This document shows positions 23,016-35,378 of a stretch of 64,000 nucleotides of DNA, in pieces. Below the pieces are notes generated by a model. It did no database searches, had not been told where the DNA came from, and saw only the letters and a program-made list of their open reading frames with translations. Source of the DNA: Chaenocephalus aceratus (taxonomy: Eukaryota > Chordata > Actinopteri > Perciformes > Channichthyidae); NCBI GenBank assembly GCA_023974075.1, contig CM043791.1:207001-271000 (forward strand), in the 5' to 3' direction. How positions within the stretch are numbered: position 1 is the first letter of the stretch; every line of letters starts with the position of its first letter. A program made the position numbers and the translations under genes.

Positions 23016-24258
23016 ATGTCTAAGCCAGTTAAACGTTGTGCTGTTGTTGGCTGCAAGACTCGGGACTGGGGACTGCATGCAATGCCATCAGTGGAAAAAG
23101 AAATGAATCTGTGGCTAGACTTCATTTACAAGGGACATGTGCCAGAAGACCACGGAAGATTTCTGTTTGTGTGTTCCAAACATTTTACCACGGACATGTT
23201 TATTAACTTCTCTCAAGTCCAACACGGATATGCCTCCAAACTAATGCTAAACCCGGGATCAATACCAACCATCCGGGATCAGGCCAGTGAGGACACATCC
23301 AATTTTGAAGCTGTAAGTTTTTATTTAGCGGTGTTTTTCCTGATAAAGCTATCTCTAGCTTGTAGCATGTAGCATGTAGCTTCGCCGTATCAATGTCGCC
23401 TCAAACCCAAATAGTAATCGGTTAGGTGTTTATATATTTTTGTAGCATTTTATTTTGTACGCTCCGCAGTCTTGCTTTGTCATTTGAATTATCAGGCATT
23501 TGCTAACATGTTCAGACATACTGCCGTAATGGCGATCTGTGTGAAGGCTGTAAAGCCACGCCCTAGGCGATAACACAAGTATTTATTCTCCTATTTATTA
23601 GTATTTGTATCCTCTACAATCATATTGAGTAAGTTATAATAACAAACGTAATCTTCTGTAGGCAAGTGCCGTTTTTTTCCAGCGTTATATGTAAACGCTT
23701 TTGTGATTGTAGTCTGTAAGAACGATCAGATATCATCGATCTGTAAGCTAAGCTACGCTACGCTACGCTAATGAGACATGCCGTGTTTTGCAGCATTATA
23801 TGTAAAAGCTTTTGTGTGTTTACTTGTTTGCGCACATGAATATAAATGGGGGTGTGTTAGGATACAACACTGTGTATGTATGCGAGGGGACACACACACC
23901 GCGAGGTAAAACTGAGCTAAAGCCCCGTCGGTCTGTTGTTGTTGACAAGGCCTTACCTCTAGCAACAGGCTAATTAGTGGCTAGCACTCATTACAGTCAG
24001 TCTACTGAGCTCAGCCCCTCTCCAACACATCATCTGTATTGAGTCAGAAACACAGCATGCACGTTACGGTTCAAAACTAACTCCGATTGGAAAAGGCTAA
24101 GCAAAGAGCTTTGCTAATAGAGAGTTTTAGCCCCATCTTTTGGGATTTCAGACTATATTTATCCAAATAGTATTTTCTCAACCTGAATACTAAGTTGAGA
24201 TGATTTTGTTCTAACTATGTGTTCTTCTTTACAGGCCAGCACCTCACATACTTACTAA
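23016..24258 (+). CDS. THAP zinc-finger protein encoded in a Kolobok-like element
   Basis: Exon 1 (23016-23312) is 99 codons and contains one THAP (C2CH) DNA-binding domain: the first Cys pair in CAVVGC near residues 8-13, the later Cys and His in FVCSKHF near residues 52-57, and PTIRD near residue 85 resembling the AVPTIF box that closes THAP domains. A clear donor (GCT|GTAAGT) follows. The acceptor at 24231-24234 (TTTACAG) opens an exon that reads seven more codons to TAA at 24256-24258, in phase. The locus therefore predicts a short protein of 106 residues that is almost only a THAP domain. In complete Kolobok transposases the THAP domain is followed by a DDE core; here that part is gone. 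It may be a decayed transposase or a repressor-like remnant. Confidence 0.6.
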
Positions 24259-24320
24259 TTAGTGACAATTTGTACATCCTTTGCTATTATTTACATTTTT
24301 TTTTATCATGGCGGAAATGA

Positions 24321-24739
24321 AAGACTGTACCTGGCAGCCCTGCACTACAATGAAAACGCTGAGCGTGCACAAGCCACTACATCCACTGGAAACCCTCTGT
24401 ATAAACTGCAGTTCCCAAAGGCCAGGAAGGAGAGAATGCAGAGCAAAACCAGTAAAGACTGACCCCACATTCCGTAAGTGTTTAAAATATTTATTATACA
24501 ACTATTTACAAATATAAAATAAAAAAATTAGAAAGAAGTTTCAGATTTTTACATGCATATACTAATCTAAACCACATTTTTTGTTGTGCTTTTTTTACCA
24601 TTGCACAGCCCTACGTGGCCAACTTGATGGACCCTCATCTTCGACCAAGTCTTTGTGGACCCTGCACCATTATGAGCGACCTGACAGGGAGGAGGTCATC
24701 GCCGGGTATGCTACACGGTTCAATTTGGCTGCTGTCTGA
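24321..24739 (+). pseudogene. Broken C-terminal exons of the transposon protein
   Basis: 24321-24473 reads RLYLAALHYNENAERAQATT and then PLYKLQFPKARK before one extra base shifts the frame; the second half of the exon (ECRAKPVKTDPTF) is in another frame. The donor is at GTAAGTG (24474). After an acceptor at 24605-24608 a further exon reads MD, then, one base later, LIFDQVFVDPAP, then after a gap YERPDREEVIAGYATRFN and a stop at 24737-24739. I recall this arrangement from multicopy fish proteins associated with THAP domains, but cannot name a function. At least three disruptions make it non-functional as written. Confidence 0.5.
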
Positions 24740-26282
24740 ACCCAACATCGACATTTCACGGATCAGGAAACTCCCTGCGTATCCTGAGGACAACGCAGGC
24801 CGGAATCACCACTCTGATCCTGCGTCCAAGGAAGCCCCAGCACCAGCTCACAAAGCTTCTGTAAAAATATTTAGTGTCATTTATACAAAATACAAGTAGG
24901 CTACATTTAGTTTTTTTTGTATGGGTTATTTTTAAACTGTTGATTTTGACAATAAAGTTCCAAGTTGATATCAAAATGTGTCGTGATTATTCATGTTTGG
25001 ATGGGTAAAGAATATTCTGATTTCAAAAGCATAAGGTTGTGTGTGTGTGGACCTTTTTGTCGTACACATGGGTGTGTTATGCCATTGCTGTGTAGTATAT
25101 AATAGTACAATGACAGAATGAAAGATTGCATAAAGCCATATACACCAGTATTTATTTCCATGAACAATATTAGCATTCGTTTTACAATTTCAGTCAAAAC
25201 AAACAAACCACTCACTGCTCTATTTGCCTCAACTGTAGTCCACCATGTTCAGCTCTGTAAATATTCAACGCATTCTGCAGGGAGAACACATTCAGGCACA
25301 CAGGCTCCAATCCAGGATGGTCCACCATACAGGTTACAGAGTCCTCAAGTTACTGCATCCGTCTTGTGATAAACATATATTGAATGACATGTGAAAAATG
25401 TATTTAAACAGACAACTTAGTAAAGCTGTCAAACATGTTACCTGTGGTACAGTATCTCCATGCAGCACACATTCTCCGTTCAGAAGGCATCGTGGCGCAA
25501 TTTGCACAAAGAAGTCAATAACTGAGCTTTTAAAATACATGACACTACACACATTGCTGACAACTGAGGTGTTGTTGGAGTTATACTTTTTATCATCCTA
25601 AGTTATTCAACTTTCCAACGGTTGTTGCAGGATGTTGGAAAGAAAAGGACTGTAAACTATTAAACGCAATGAGGCCATTGTATATATGCTGAAAATATGA
25701 ATGTCTCCCTTTATAAATATATATATATATATATATCGCTGTTTTTGCGTTACAGACTGTACCATTGCATTCTTGCTAATTAGCCAAAATATGAACGGAA
25801 TAAGGAGCAAGCATCGTAACAGAGTAAAATAAATAGGGACAACAGCTGTCAGCTAACCATTCAGAAACGTCCTGCTGCAACCGAGATTTTGCACCTCCAC
25901 CAAAACCTCCGCTGCTTCAGGGTCAGTTTCTGGATCAAATTGATAGTATGCTTGAACACATGCATTGCTCTGAGATGACATGTTTATTCGACACTCTAAT
26001 CACAGCACGCATGGTAACGTGACTCTCGCTGGCTCCTGCCTGCTCTTCTGCAGGGGGGCGTGGTCCAGCTGCTGCTCAGAATTTTCAAAGACGGGCTTAG
26101 AATAAAGCGAAAATGAGCGAAACGAGGCATGTCTAAAAAATGATCTGTTTGGTATTTTGAAAAATAAAATGTATAAATATACCTTATATAGGTATGGTCA
26201 TACACTATATCATTTAAATATAGCATGATAGGTCTCCTTTAAAACACTCAAACCTAAAGCGTAGCTTATTAGAGCGTGACTT

Positions 26283-29200
26283 CAATCAATCAATCAATCA
26301 ATGTTATTTATATAGCCCAATATCACAAATGTTACATTTGTCTCAGTGGTCTTCACAGTGTGTACAGAATATCAGTATGACAATACGACACCCTCTGTCC
26401 TTAGACCCTCACATCGTACAAGGAAAAACTTCCAAAGAAAACCCAGTTTAAAGGGAAAAATGGAGAAACCTCAGGGAGAGCAACAGAGGAGGGATCCATC
26501 TCCCAGGACGGACAGACGTGCAATAGATGCCGGTGGTAAATTGAAAAGATAATACATTTGCAACATAGGTAGTCCAGATGTTTGGAAATGAATGTGTGTA
26601 TAATAGGAAAATGAATCCACGAGGATATCCATCCAGGACCTATGATCCAGGACACCAGCCACGACTCAAGATCAGCGCTCGCGATCCAGGACACAGGACC
26701 GCAGGATCATCCATGACTCCGGATCCCAGCGTATATAGACACCAAAAAGAAGGACATTTTGGGGAAGCTGGGTAATCGGAACATGAGAGTACACGGGGTA
26801 TAGACAGAGAGAAGGAAGAAGTAAGATGTCCCCCGACAAACTAAGCCCTATAATCAGCAAAACTAGGGGCTGAATCTAATCAGCCCTAACTATAAGCTTT
26901 ATCAAAAAGGAAGGTCTTAAGCGCACTCTTAAAAACGGATAGGGTGTCTGCCGCCCGAACACAAACTGGAAGCTGATTCCACAAATGTGGAGCTTGATAA
27001 GAAAAGGCTCTGGCTCCCATTGTACTTTTAGAGATTCTAGGAACAACCAACAACCCTGCATTCTTGGAACGCAATGCCCTAGTAGGACAGTAGGGTATAA
27101 TGAGTTCTTTAAGGTAAGATGGCGCCTGCCCATTAAGGGCTTTGTAGGCGAGAAGAAGAATTTTAAATTCTATCCTGTGTTCTATAGGGAGCCAGTGTAA
27201 GGCAGCCAGAACAGGAGTAATGTGGTCCCTTTTCCTAACTCTGGTTAGTACACGAGCCGCAGCATTTTGAATCAGCTGAAGCGACTTGATTGACTTCTTG
27301 GTACTCCCTGATAATAAAGAGTTACAATAATCCAGCCTAGAAGTAACAAATGCATGGACTAGTTTCTCTGCATCGTTTTGAGGCAAGATATGCCTGATTT
27401 TTGCAATGTTACGTAGATGGAAGTAGGCGGTCCTTGAAATTGATTTTATGTGGGCGTTAAAGGATAAATCCTGATCAAATATAACACCAAGATTCCTTAC
27501 AGTCTCACTGGAGGCCAAATTAATGCCATCCATAGTTAGTATATCTTTAGATAATTTGTTTCGTAGATTCTTCGGGCCAAGTACAATAACTTCAGTTTTG
27601 GTCGTGTTTAACATCAAAAAGTTTAAGGTCATCCACGTTTTTAAGTCCTTAAGGCAGTCTTGAATTTTATTTAGATGATTAATTTCATCAGGCTTGATTG
27701 ATAAATATAGTTGAGTATCATCCGCATAACAATGAAAGTTTACAGAATGATTCCTTATAATATTGCCTAATGGAAGCATATATAATGTGAACAAAATAGG
27801 TCCGAGCACTGAGCCCTGTGGCACTCCATGGCTAACTTTGGTTTGCGTGGAAGATTCATCGTTAACACGTACAAACTGAGAGCGTTCAGATAGATAGGAC
27901 CTAAACCAGCCTAAAGCAGTTCCCTGTATGCCAACTAAGTGCTCTAGTCTTTGCAATAGGATATCATGGTCGATAGTATCAAATGCAGCACTGAGATCGA
28001 GCAAAACAAGAATAGAGACAAGTCCCTTGTCTGAGGCTATTAGAATATCATTTGTGACTTTAACCAGAGCTGTCTCTGTGCTATGATGTGTTCTAAAGCC
28101 AGACTTAAAATCTTCAAATAAATCATTGTTTTTTAAGTAATCACACAACTGTTTTGCGACCGCTTCTCAAGAATTTTTGAGAGGAACGGAAGATTAGAAA
28201 TAGGTCTATAGTTGGCTAAAACCTCTGGATCGAGGTTGTGCTTTTTAAGAAGCGGTTTTATCACTGCTACTTTGAATGATTGTGGAACATAGCCTGATAA
28301 TAAAGACATATTCATAATATTTAATAAAGAAGTGCTAATTAATGGAAAAACTTCCTTCAACAGCTTAGTTGGAATTGGGTCTAACATGCACGTTGATGGT
28401 TTAGAAGAGAGAATCATTGAATGTAATTGTTCAAGGTTAATGGCTGAAAAGCATTCTAGTTTACTATCTAGTGTAATATTAGAACTTACGTTTCCGGGAG
28501 CTGTTGATAATACTATACTGGTCAAAGGCAAGAGGTCATTAATTTTGTTTCTAAGAGTAACAATTTTATCGTTAAAAAGCACATAAAATCATTACTACTG
28601 AGTGCTATGGGAATAGAAGGCTCAATGGAGCTGTGGCTCTCTGTCAGCCTGGCTACAGTGCTGAAAAGAAATCTTGCATTATTCTTATTCTCATCTATTA
28701 ATGAAGAGTAGTAGGCTGCTCTCGCTTTACGCAGTGCTTTCTTATATTCATTGAGAGTAATATGCCAAATTAAACGAGATTCTTCAAGTTTAGTGGAACG
28801 CCATATCCTTTCAAGTTGTCTAGACTTTTGCTTTATTTTGCGGGTTTCGGCATTATGCCAAGGAGCTAATCTATGTTGTTTTATTTTCTTCTTTTTCAAA
28901 GGAGCAACAGAGTCTAATTTTATTCGCAGCGCATCTATAGCACTATCAACAACATGATCAATTTGGGGTGGTGTACATTTTGTATAAGTTTCCTCCCCTA
29001 CATGCAGACATGCTATCGAGTTAAGTATTGGTGGAATCTCTTCCTTAAATGTGGCTATAGCACTAACAGATAGGTTTCTGCTGCAAAAGCTTTTGACTAA
29101 TGCTTTGTAGTCTAGCAACAGTACTTCAAAAGTTACTAAGAAATGGTCGGATAAAGCAGGATTATGCGGTTCGACTAATAGTTGCTCAATTTCAATACCA

Positions 29201-29665
29201 TAAGTCAGAACAAGGTCGAGAGTGTGATATAGCAGTGGGTTGGTTTATTTACACTCTGACAGAAACCAACAGAATCTAATATAGAGTTAAATGCAACAGT
29301 AAGGCTATTTTTATCATCGTCAACATGAATATTAAAGTCACCTACGATAATTACTTTGTCTGTTTTAAGAACCAAAGTTGATAAAAACTCAGAGAATTCT
29401 GATAAGAATTCTGAATAAGGACCTGGTGCACGATACACTGTAACAAATAAGATTGGCTGCAAAGTTTTCCAGGTCGGATGCGTAAGACTAAAAACGAGGC
29501 TTTCAAAAGAGGTATAATTACATTTTGGTTTAGTATTGATAAGTAAACTTGAGTCAAAGATTGCTGCAACTCCACCTCCTCGGCCCGTGCCTCGAGCAAT
29601 ATGAGTGTTGACATAGCTGGGTGGAGTGGCCTCATTTATGCTGACATATTCTTCATGACTTAGTG
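26283..29665 (-). mobile_element. L2-type LINE, 5'-truncated, with frameshifted endonuclease-RT frame
   Basis: On the minus strand the element runs from a truncated endonuclease domain (near 29660; VIIVGDFNIHVD near 29340) through a linker, a reverse transcriptase and a C-terminal domain to a stop at 26886. It then ends in a 3' UTR with 'gggctatataaataacattg' and (ATTG)n at 26283-26302. The RT frame at 28148-26886 has 420 codons with [30 protein letters not shown] and the catalytic YADD at residues 141-144. Three single-base breaks (near 29215, 28575 and 28150) split what should be one frame; the last turns an expected GAGAAGG into GAGAAG. The tail and the RT wording fit the L2/Maui group. 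Truncation in the endonuclease makes it immobile. Confidence 0.88.
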
Positions 29666-29704
29666 CTTAGCTCTTTTTGCTGGTGCATGTGGGCTTTGGC
29701 TCAC

Positions 29705-30180
29705 CCGAAACATCCATGTTGTAGAGTGGAGGACTCCAGCCCCGCAGGACACAGACAGACCGTCTTCATCAACTGTCTCTGTGTCCATCGGACGGTCCAG
29801 TTGCTCCCACAGCTTTTGCTTAATAGGACGCCCCAGAACCAAACTTTATGGAAGCAGGTGACCGTTCTGGAACATTTGAGGAGCGAAGAAAAACTAAATA
29901 TATCTTTATGTTGAAGGAAAACAGAGAGATAGATTTCGAAGAGATTGCAAAATCTGCAAATGAACTGACTCATTTGTGCCATAACGAACCTCAGCATGGC
30001 CTCCAGAGCTCTATGGTAGATGGGCTGGAAGTCCTCTACTGAGCGGATCTGGGGGCTGGGAGCCACGTTAGAGACAGGTGGCAGGTCAGCAGGTTTAGAA
30101 GGACGAGCCACGGAGGTCTGCTTCCTTTTCTGGGGAAGGTGTGCAGAAGCAGCAGGGAGCCGGCGCTTTGTAATGGGCAC
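29705..30180 (-). CDS. Two exon-like segments of an unidentified minus-strand gene
   Basis: Segment A (30180-29990) follows a good acceptor (CCTCTCCAG) and ends at CTGAG|GTTCG. It encodes 63 codons, a basic and proline-rich part (PITKRRLPAASAHLPQKRK) and then a helix-like IRSVEDFQPIYHRALEAML. Segment B (29843-29705) follows a weaker acceptor (CATAAAG), joins in phase, reads GRPIKQKLWEQLDRPMDTET and ends at CGG|GTGAGC. The phase match and amino-acid composition favour coding sequence. I do not recognise the family. A LINE begins about 40 bp beyond segment B and a hAT element lies 37 bp upstream of segment A, so further exons may lie beyond both or be lost. A host gene interrupted by transposons and a transposon gene remnant are both possible. 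Confidence 0.4.
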
Positions 30181-30217
30181 CTGGAGAGGGTCAGAAAAAC
30201 ACGAGAGGATGTCAGAC

Positions 30218-31133
30218 TAGTGATGTTACGTCTTGCGCCGAGGCTTCGGAGCGTGTGTCGAGTAATCCCCGAAGCTTTTTGTGAAGCATGTTTCGAGGCT
30301 TGTATCGTTTTGGGTCAGTGACGTCATCGATGACAAACGAAGCCTCGCTGCCTGTCGATACCACGTGACTGCTTCAGGAAGCGATTCAGATCGGTTGAAC
30401 CGTTGAACCACAACGCTCATACCCATGGATGTATAATAACAATATAACCCCTCCTGTACCCGGGCCCGGTGATACGATGGAATCAAGAGAGCTCAGACCC
30501 TCACTTATATAGAGGTCGGAACATGTCATAAGTATCAATGAATAAAAGCATAAATAAAAGTAGGAACAAAAACATCAATAAATACAGGAATAAATATGTT
30601 GCAGTGTTTTCAGGGAGCTGTAGTGTCTGTGCTGTGGCTCAACTGGAAAGCAGTTGACTCATGACCGCAGGGTCCCGACGACTGAACAATACGTATTTTT
30701 TGTTGTTTATAAAAGCTACAGCTAAATGAGATAATGTAGTTAATGTATTCTTTGATATGGTTTAGCCTTTCTCAGGCTACAACATGGTTAAGTTTATGAA
30801 TATTATTAAGGAATACAAATCCCTCTTTGCAATGTTTACCAGCCTCCTTAGCCATCACAATCATTCAACTGGAATAAATAAAATATTGTTAACATGAAAA
30901 TATGATTTTATGTTCGTGTTTAGAGTTATTCTCAGGCTTTACTCATTGTGAACTCGGTATGAGATAGAGCACACTGTTGAGATGTCCAATCTGCCTGTTT
31001 TACACACTTTGACCAACAGGGGGGGTTTGTGTTCAAATGAAGCCCATGATGAAGCCTCATGAGATGAACCCTTTTGCAAACCAATTGGCTGGAAAGCTTC
31101 AAAGCTTCATAAGGCTTCATCTCACCATCACTA
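30218..31133. mobile_element. Non-autonomous hAT element
   Basis: It starts TAGTGATG and ends CATCACTA, flanked by a perfect 8-bp duplication TGTCAGAC (30210-30217 and 31134-31141), which is diagnostic of the hAT superfamily. Sub-terminal parts repeat 'gaggcttc' and 'aagcttc' words on both sides. The 916 bp contain no transposase frame. Confidence 0.85.
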
Positions 31134-31141
31134 TGTCAGAC

Positions 31142-32065
31142 TAGGAAACGTCTTACTTAAACATACAGTCAGTTTAAATGCTATTTTATTCTGGAAAAAA
31201 ACGGAAGTTCTCAATACCAAGCTTTTATTCTGAAAATCCTTCATGACGACATCCGGGACTACCGCCCATTAGTATATTTAAAGTGTCTATTGACGCCGTT
31301 AACATGTATTACAGAGATAAGGAGGAGAAAAGGCATGTGGAAGTAAGCAATGAATGTAAAATGTCGAAATCCTCTGTTTAACGCGATATCGGACACAGGA
31401 GAACGAGGGGGGAAGTCCCTACGTCACTACAGCTCCCAGAGAGGAGGAGCGAACAGCCAAAGCGGGAAGGACGAATAGTTGTAAGGTCTCTTCTGCACGG
31501 CCATCACAGGGAGAGGAAGCTGCAGACTTTCTCCTGACTGAACAATATCCTGCTTGTAACATTACCGCGCTTTTTATTATTTAAAGTACCAATTTTGAAC
31601 CTTCTCAGAGACTCCATTTAGTCTCCTTTTTAAGCTTCTTACCTGGACGCGAGAATAACGAACACAGCATAACACTTGCTAGCTCGTTGGTAACGTTCTA
31701 ATGTGCCTGCGTCTGGCGCTGAGATGCCATATTCCTTTCATGAACCACTTCCTGATATCCATTGTTGCAGATAAATATAAATGATAATAGCCAAACTAAC
31801 CTAGCAAGAGTAAACTGACATGCTGCTGTGCCGCATCTCACTCAAAAACCCACACGACTCACCCAGCGAAAAACCAGTCTCGCGCGCAGCCTTTCATTCT
31901 GAATTTCATAGCAAAATAAAAAAAATGCTATTAAACTAATCTTTCAACATAGTTTAAAACAAAAATAATATTAGGACAAAGCCCTATAAAATAACAACAA
32001 TAAACATAATCAGTGGAGGCTCCAGAGTATTTTTGTTGGGTAATCTATGGTAGGGCTAACCCAGA
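31142..32065. other. Non-coding stretch
   Basis: No gene or repeat is evident. The part from about 31380 to 31500 is CpG-richer and could be a promoter for the unidentified minus-strand gene, but no motif supports this. Confidence 0.4.
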
Positions 32066-33267
32066 GCCATATAATAGAAGAGTTACGACATCTCCGTTCA
32101 CTCCAATGGACCACTTTTTTACAGCAATGGCGGATCGTGGAGCCTCTCAATCGTTCCCCGGAAGTTAGCGCCAAGGCTGGCAGAGCTGTAGAGTTGCAGC
32201 ATAATAGACCGTTCGTGACGGACTTTTAAAGGTAAGAAGAAGTTTAAAGATTTATATTGCGGATATTATCAGTACATCTGATTCAAATTAACATGTGTAT
32301 TAAAGGATGTCAGTGGATTATCCCTAAATTAGTGGATTTAGGGAACGTTTACAGATAACAGATTAAGCTAGCATACCGAATCAAGTTAGCAACACACGTT
32401 GAACAGCATTTTAATTGTAAATTCCGTTCTCTTAATGTCATTTCGTCCAACGTTGTTGAATTAGAGAAGAGGGGCTTCTAAACTGGATTGTATGCGGGGG
32501 TGGGGGAGTTAAATATTAGATAAATATAACTGGTGCGTGTAAGAGTGAGTGTTTTTAGCAGAGCCATATTGTGTCCTTGTGATTCTGTTGATTATTACCT
32601 GTCTGTATAATGTTGCAGCTCAGCTGATTTTGGATTGATGGCAAAGGGAGAGGGACTTAAGTGAGAGTGAAAACACAAGGTAAGTTTAATACTACGTTTT
32701 ATATAAGTAAACACCTTATCTCCCCAAGGTATTTCCCATCCAATAGGTGTGCTGTGTGTGTATAACCCTTTCTCCTGTCTGTTACTCCCTCTTTCAGCAC
32801 AAGAACCAGAGGGGGATTCAATGGAGCCTGAATACCTGCACTGAGACCCTCACCCTGCACCCTGAGTCTCAACTCTGTGTTTTTCAAGCCTTTCCATGTT
32901 TTTTTGTATTAAACAAAACATTAAGCTTTCCCAATGGTGTGGTTTTCGTTTTGTGAAAAAGTGCAAATGCAGTGTTTGTATATAATTACATCACATATTT
33001 TGTTGCTGTTGGTCGTGAAATTGCTCCTGCTGACTTGAGCCAGCCATTTTTTTCCTCCGCTCTGTGTCAGTGGGGAAGCCGTACATTCGTACTCCTTTCT
33101 CTGACCGATTGGAGCATCCCAGGCAGCACAGCAAACCATGTGGCGACTAGGAGGCAGCGCAGCACACCAGGACAACACGGAGGAAAAGGCACCGACAAAC
33201 TGCATGATATGCTATTCAAAGTTTATTGAATCCCATGTATTTGCAATGGATGTTCCTAAAACAACAC

Positions 33268-33280
33268 ATTTAACATCATC

Positions 33281-33315
<35 letters not shown>

Positions 33316-33328
33316 GCTGCTGCTGCTA
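33268..33328. repeat. (ATC)n and (TGC)n trinucleotide repeat
   Basis: About 15 units of TCA followed by four or five of TGC, near the left end of the outer transposon. Confidence 0.9.
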
Positions 33329-34864
33329 GTCCTTTGATAGTCACCTGTCGGTCTCCTGTCCTCTCTGAAAGCCATAAAGATGACATTAGTCATTTAGATA
33401 ACTTGTGTCCTCAATTACCAGGGGATTACTGAAACTACCATGAATTTAAGAAAATGGTAGAAATGAATCTAATCTGAATTTTAAAGCATTACTTTAGATC
33501 CCCTCCCTCTAAATATATCAATAAACATTAGAAAGTGATGCTCCTGACTACCATACAAGTTTAAGAAGATAATATTGGTTTGAAAGAATTCAAAGCTATA
33601 AATAAACAGCAACAGGCTCTTTAACCAAGGCACTGTTACGGCCCGTACACACTACAGGCGTCAGAAAAGCTTGAAGTTGGGCGTGTCCGAGGCTTGACGC
33701 TTTCTCAAGCCCAAGGCGACCACAACCAATCAGGAATCTCCCGCCCGCCCCCGGCATACAAAGCAAAAAAAAGCCCGGGGCTGCAGTCGGATAGTTTAAA
33801 AATCAGCTCCTAAGTTCTAACCCTATCGTCTATTCCTTGACCTCTGAGTGAAACGTCACGGGGTTAAGGGATAGTGGATAGGAGAATTCAAAAGGACTTA
33901 GGAGAAGAGACTGCGGTACTTTAGAGAATCCGAATGCACTTTCACTATCCGACGTGTTTATGATGCGCCAGCGGACGTCATTGTGTGCGTCTGCTGCTGT
34001 GGGGAAACTATGGAAACCACAGATTTCTATACAGCGGACTACAACATGGATGTTTAATAAGAACGAGGGACTACTGTAAACTCATCTAGAGACTCTGCAC
34101 CGTGCTCTGATGCTGCTGCTTTGCTTTATGAACGTGGACAACAGAAACATATTCTTCATGACCAAAGTTGGAATTGAAATAAAAAAGGAAAGTGAAACTT
34201 ATGCTCGTCACCCTCCCTCCGGTCCACATTAATACAAATGATCCCAATACGTATGATTGTATGAACTAAAGATCTTAAAATCAATACAGATGTATTTATT
34301 ATAAACGTTAGTCCTTAACATCTATCACTGTGTATATCACCATTCAAACATCTTTTAAAAGTTTAAGAAACCCCACACAGCTCAGTAAAGACTGTGAAAT
34401 GTTGACTTTATTTGATAATTTCAGTGAAAACTAACGTTCATATTTCTCTTTTTGATTGTAATACTGATGAACGTTCAAAACAAAGCACTTTGGCAACTTA
34501 CCACCTATGTTTTAAAATGCTTAATAAGCACCGTAACTTTCATGATATCATTTCTCGGTCATAATCGGTTGTTTCCGTGAACGGCCGACTGTTGAGTGAC
34601 GGCAAATGCTGCGGCTGCAAGGCATTGTGGGGCAGCATTTTCGCTTCTCCTGTCGGTTAGGGAGGTCCAGTGGTTCCTAATCTAAAGGAGGTTATAAAGG
34701 AAGTTTGAAACCTCCTTTCCTTTCATTCTCATCATTCTAGAGAATTCGAACGGCACTTATCATGGCTGCCACTGAGGGACTTCCGGGTCATTTCTCTCCT
34801 TTAGGAAGGTTCCTAAGCTAAATGGACTATTCGACTTCAGCCCGGCTTCTTCACTATTGCCAAA

Positions 34865-35337
34865 ATGGATGCCGGTTTTGTAGCAACGGTAGCGTTGGTT
34901 TATTCAATGTATGCAGTAGGCCACGTAAAGTGCGTCGCTGTTGGGTACATCCGATACTCAAAAAACGTCTGCAACGGGGGGAATACCACGTTCTTGTCCA
35001 AGATCTCCGCCTGGATGGTGTACTGTTTCAGCAGTACTTCAGGATGAGCAAAGACGCGTTCGACGAGTTGCTCGGAAAAGTCGGTCCACTGATTGCAAAG
35101 GCAGACACCCGTTTGCGTTTGTCAACGGACCCGCCGAGCGACTCGCCATCTGCCTACGGTACGTTTTGTGTATTTCTACTTATTTAATATGACTCTGTAT
35201 ATAAAGAAAGAGAATGGATGAATGAAGTCTGTTATTTAGTTCAGATGAATGACATTAATTAAGATCGCTAGGTAAATGTGTGTGTGTGTGTGTGTTGTGT
35301 GTGTGTGTGTGGGTGTGTGTGTGTGTGTTTGTGTGTG

Positions 35338-35378
<41 letters not shown>

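Larger units (their letters stand above)
19899..26238. mobile_element. Kolobok-like DNA transposon with THAP gene, interrupted by another element
   Basis: Left end AGGGGACCTATCATGC and inverted right end AGGAGACCTATCATGC match at 15 of 16 positions. Both are flanked by TTAA (19895-19898 and 26239-26242). TTAA target sites together with a THAP domain are the hallmarks of the Kolobok superfamily; piggyBac also uses TTAA but has no THAP domain. Inside are a THAP exon (23016-23312) and degraded C-terminal exons (24321-24739). A recognisable DDE core is missing. A second element at 20204-22965 was inserted later. Without that insert the transposon is about 3.6 kb. Confidence 0.75.

Noticed and set aside
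33785..34850. A further nested MITE with 'AGTCGRATAGT' ends inside the Harbinger
   Set aside because: Only 10-11 bp of inverted similarity, no target duplication, and the right end would overlap the transposase start.
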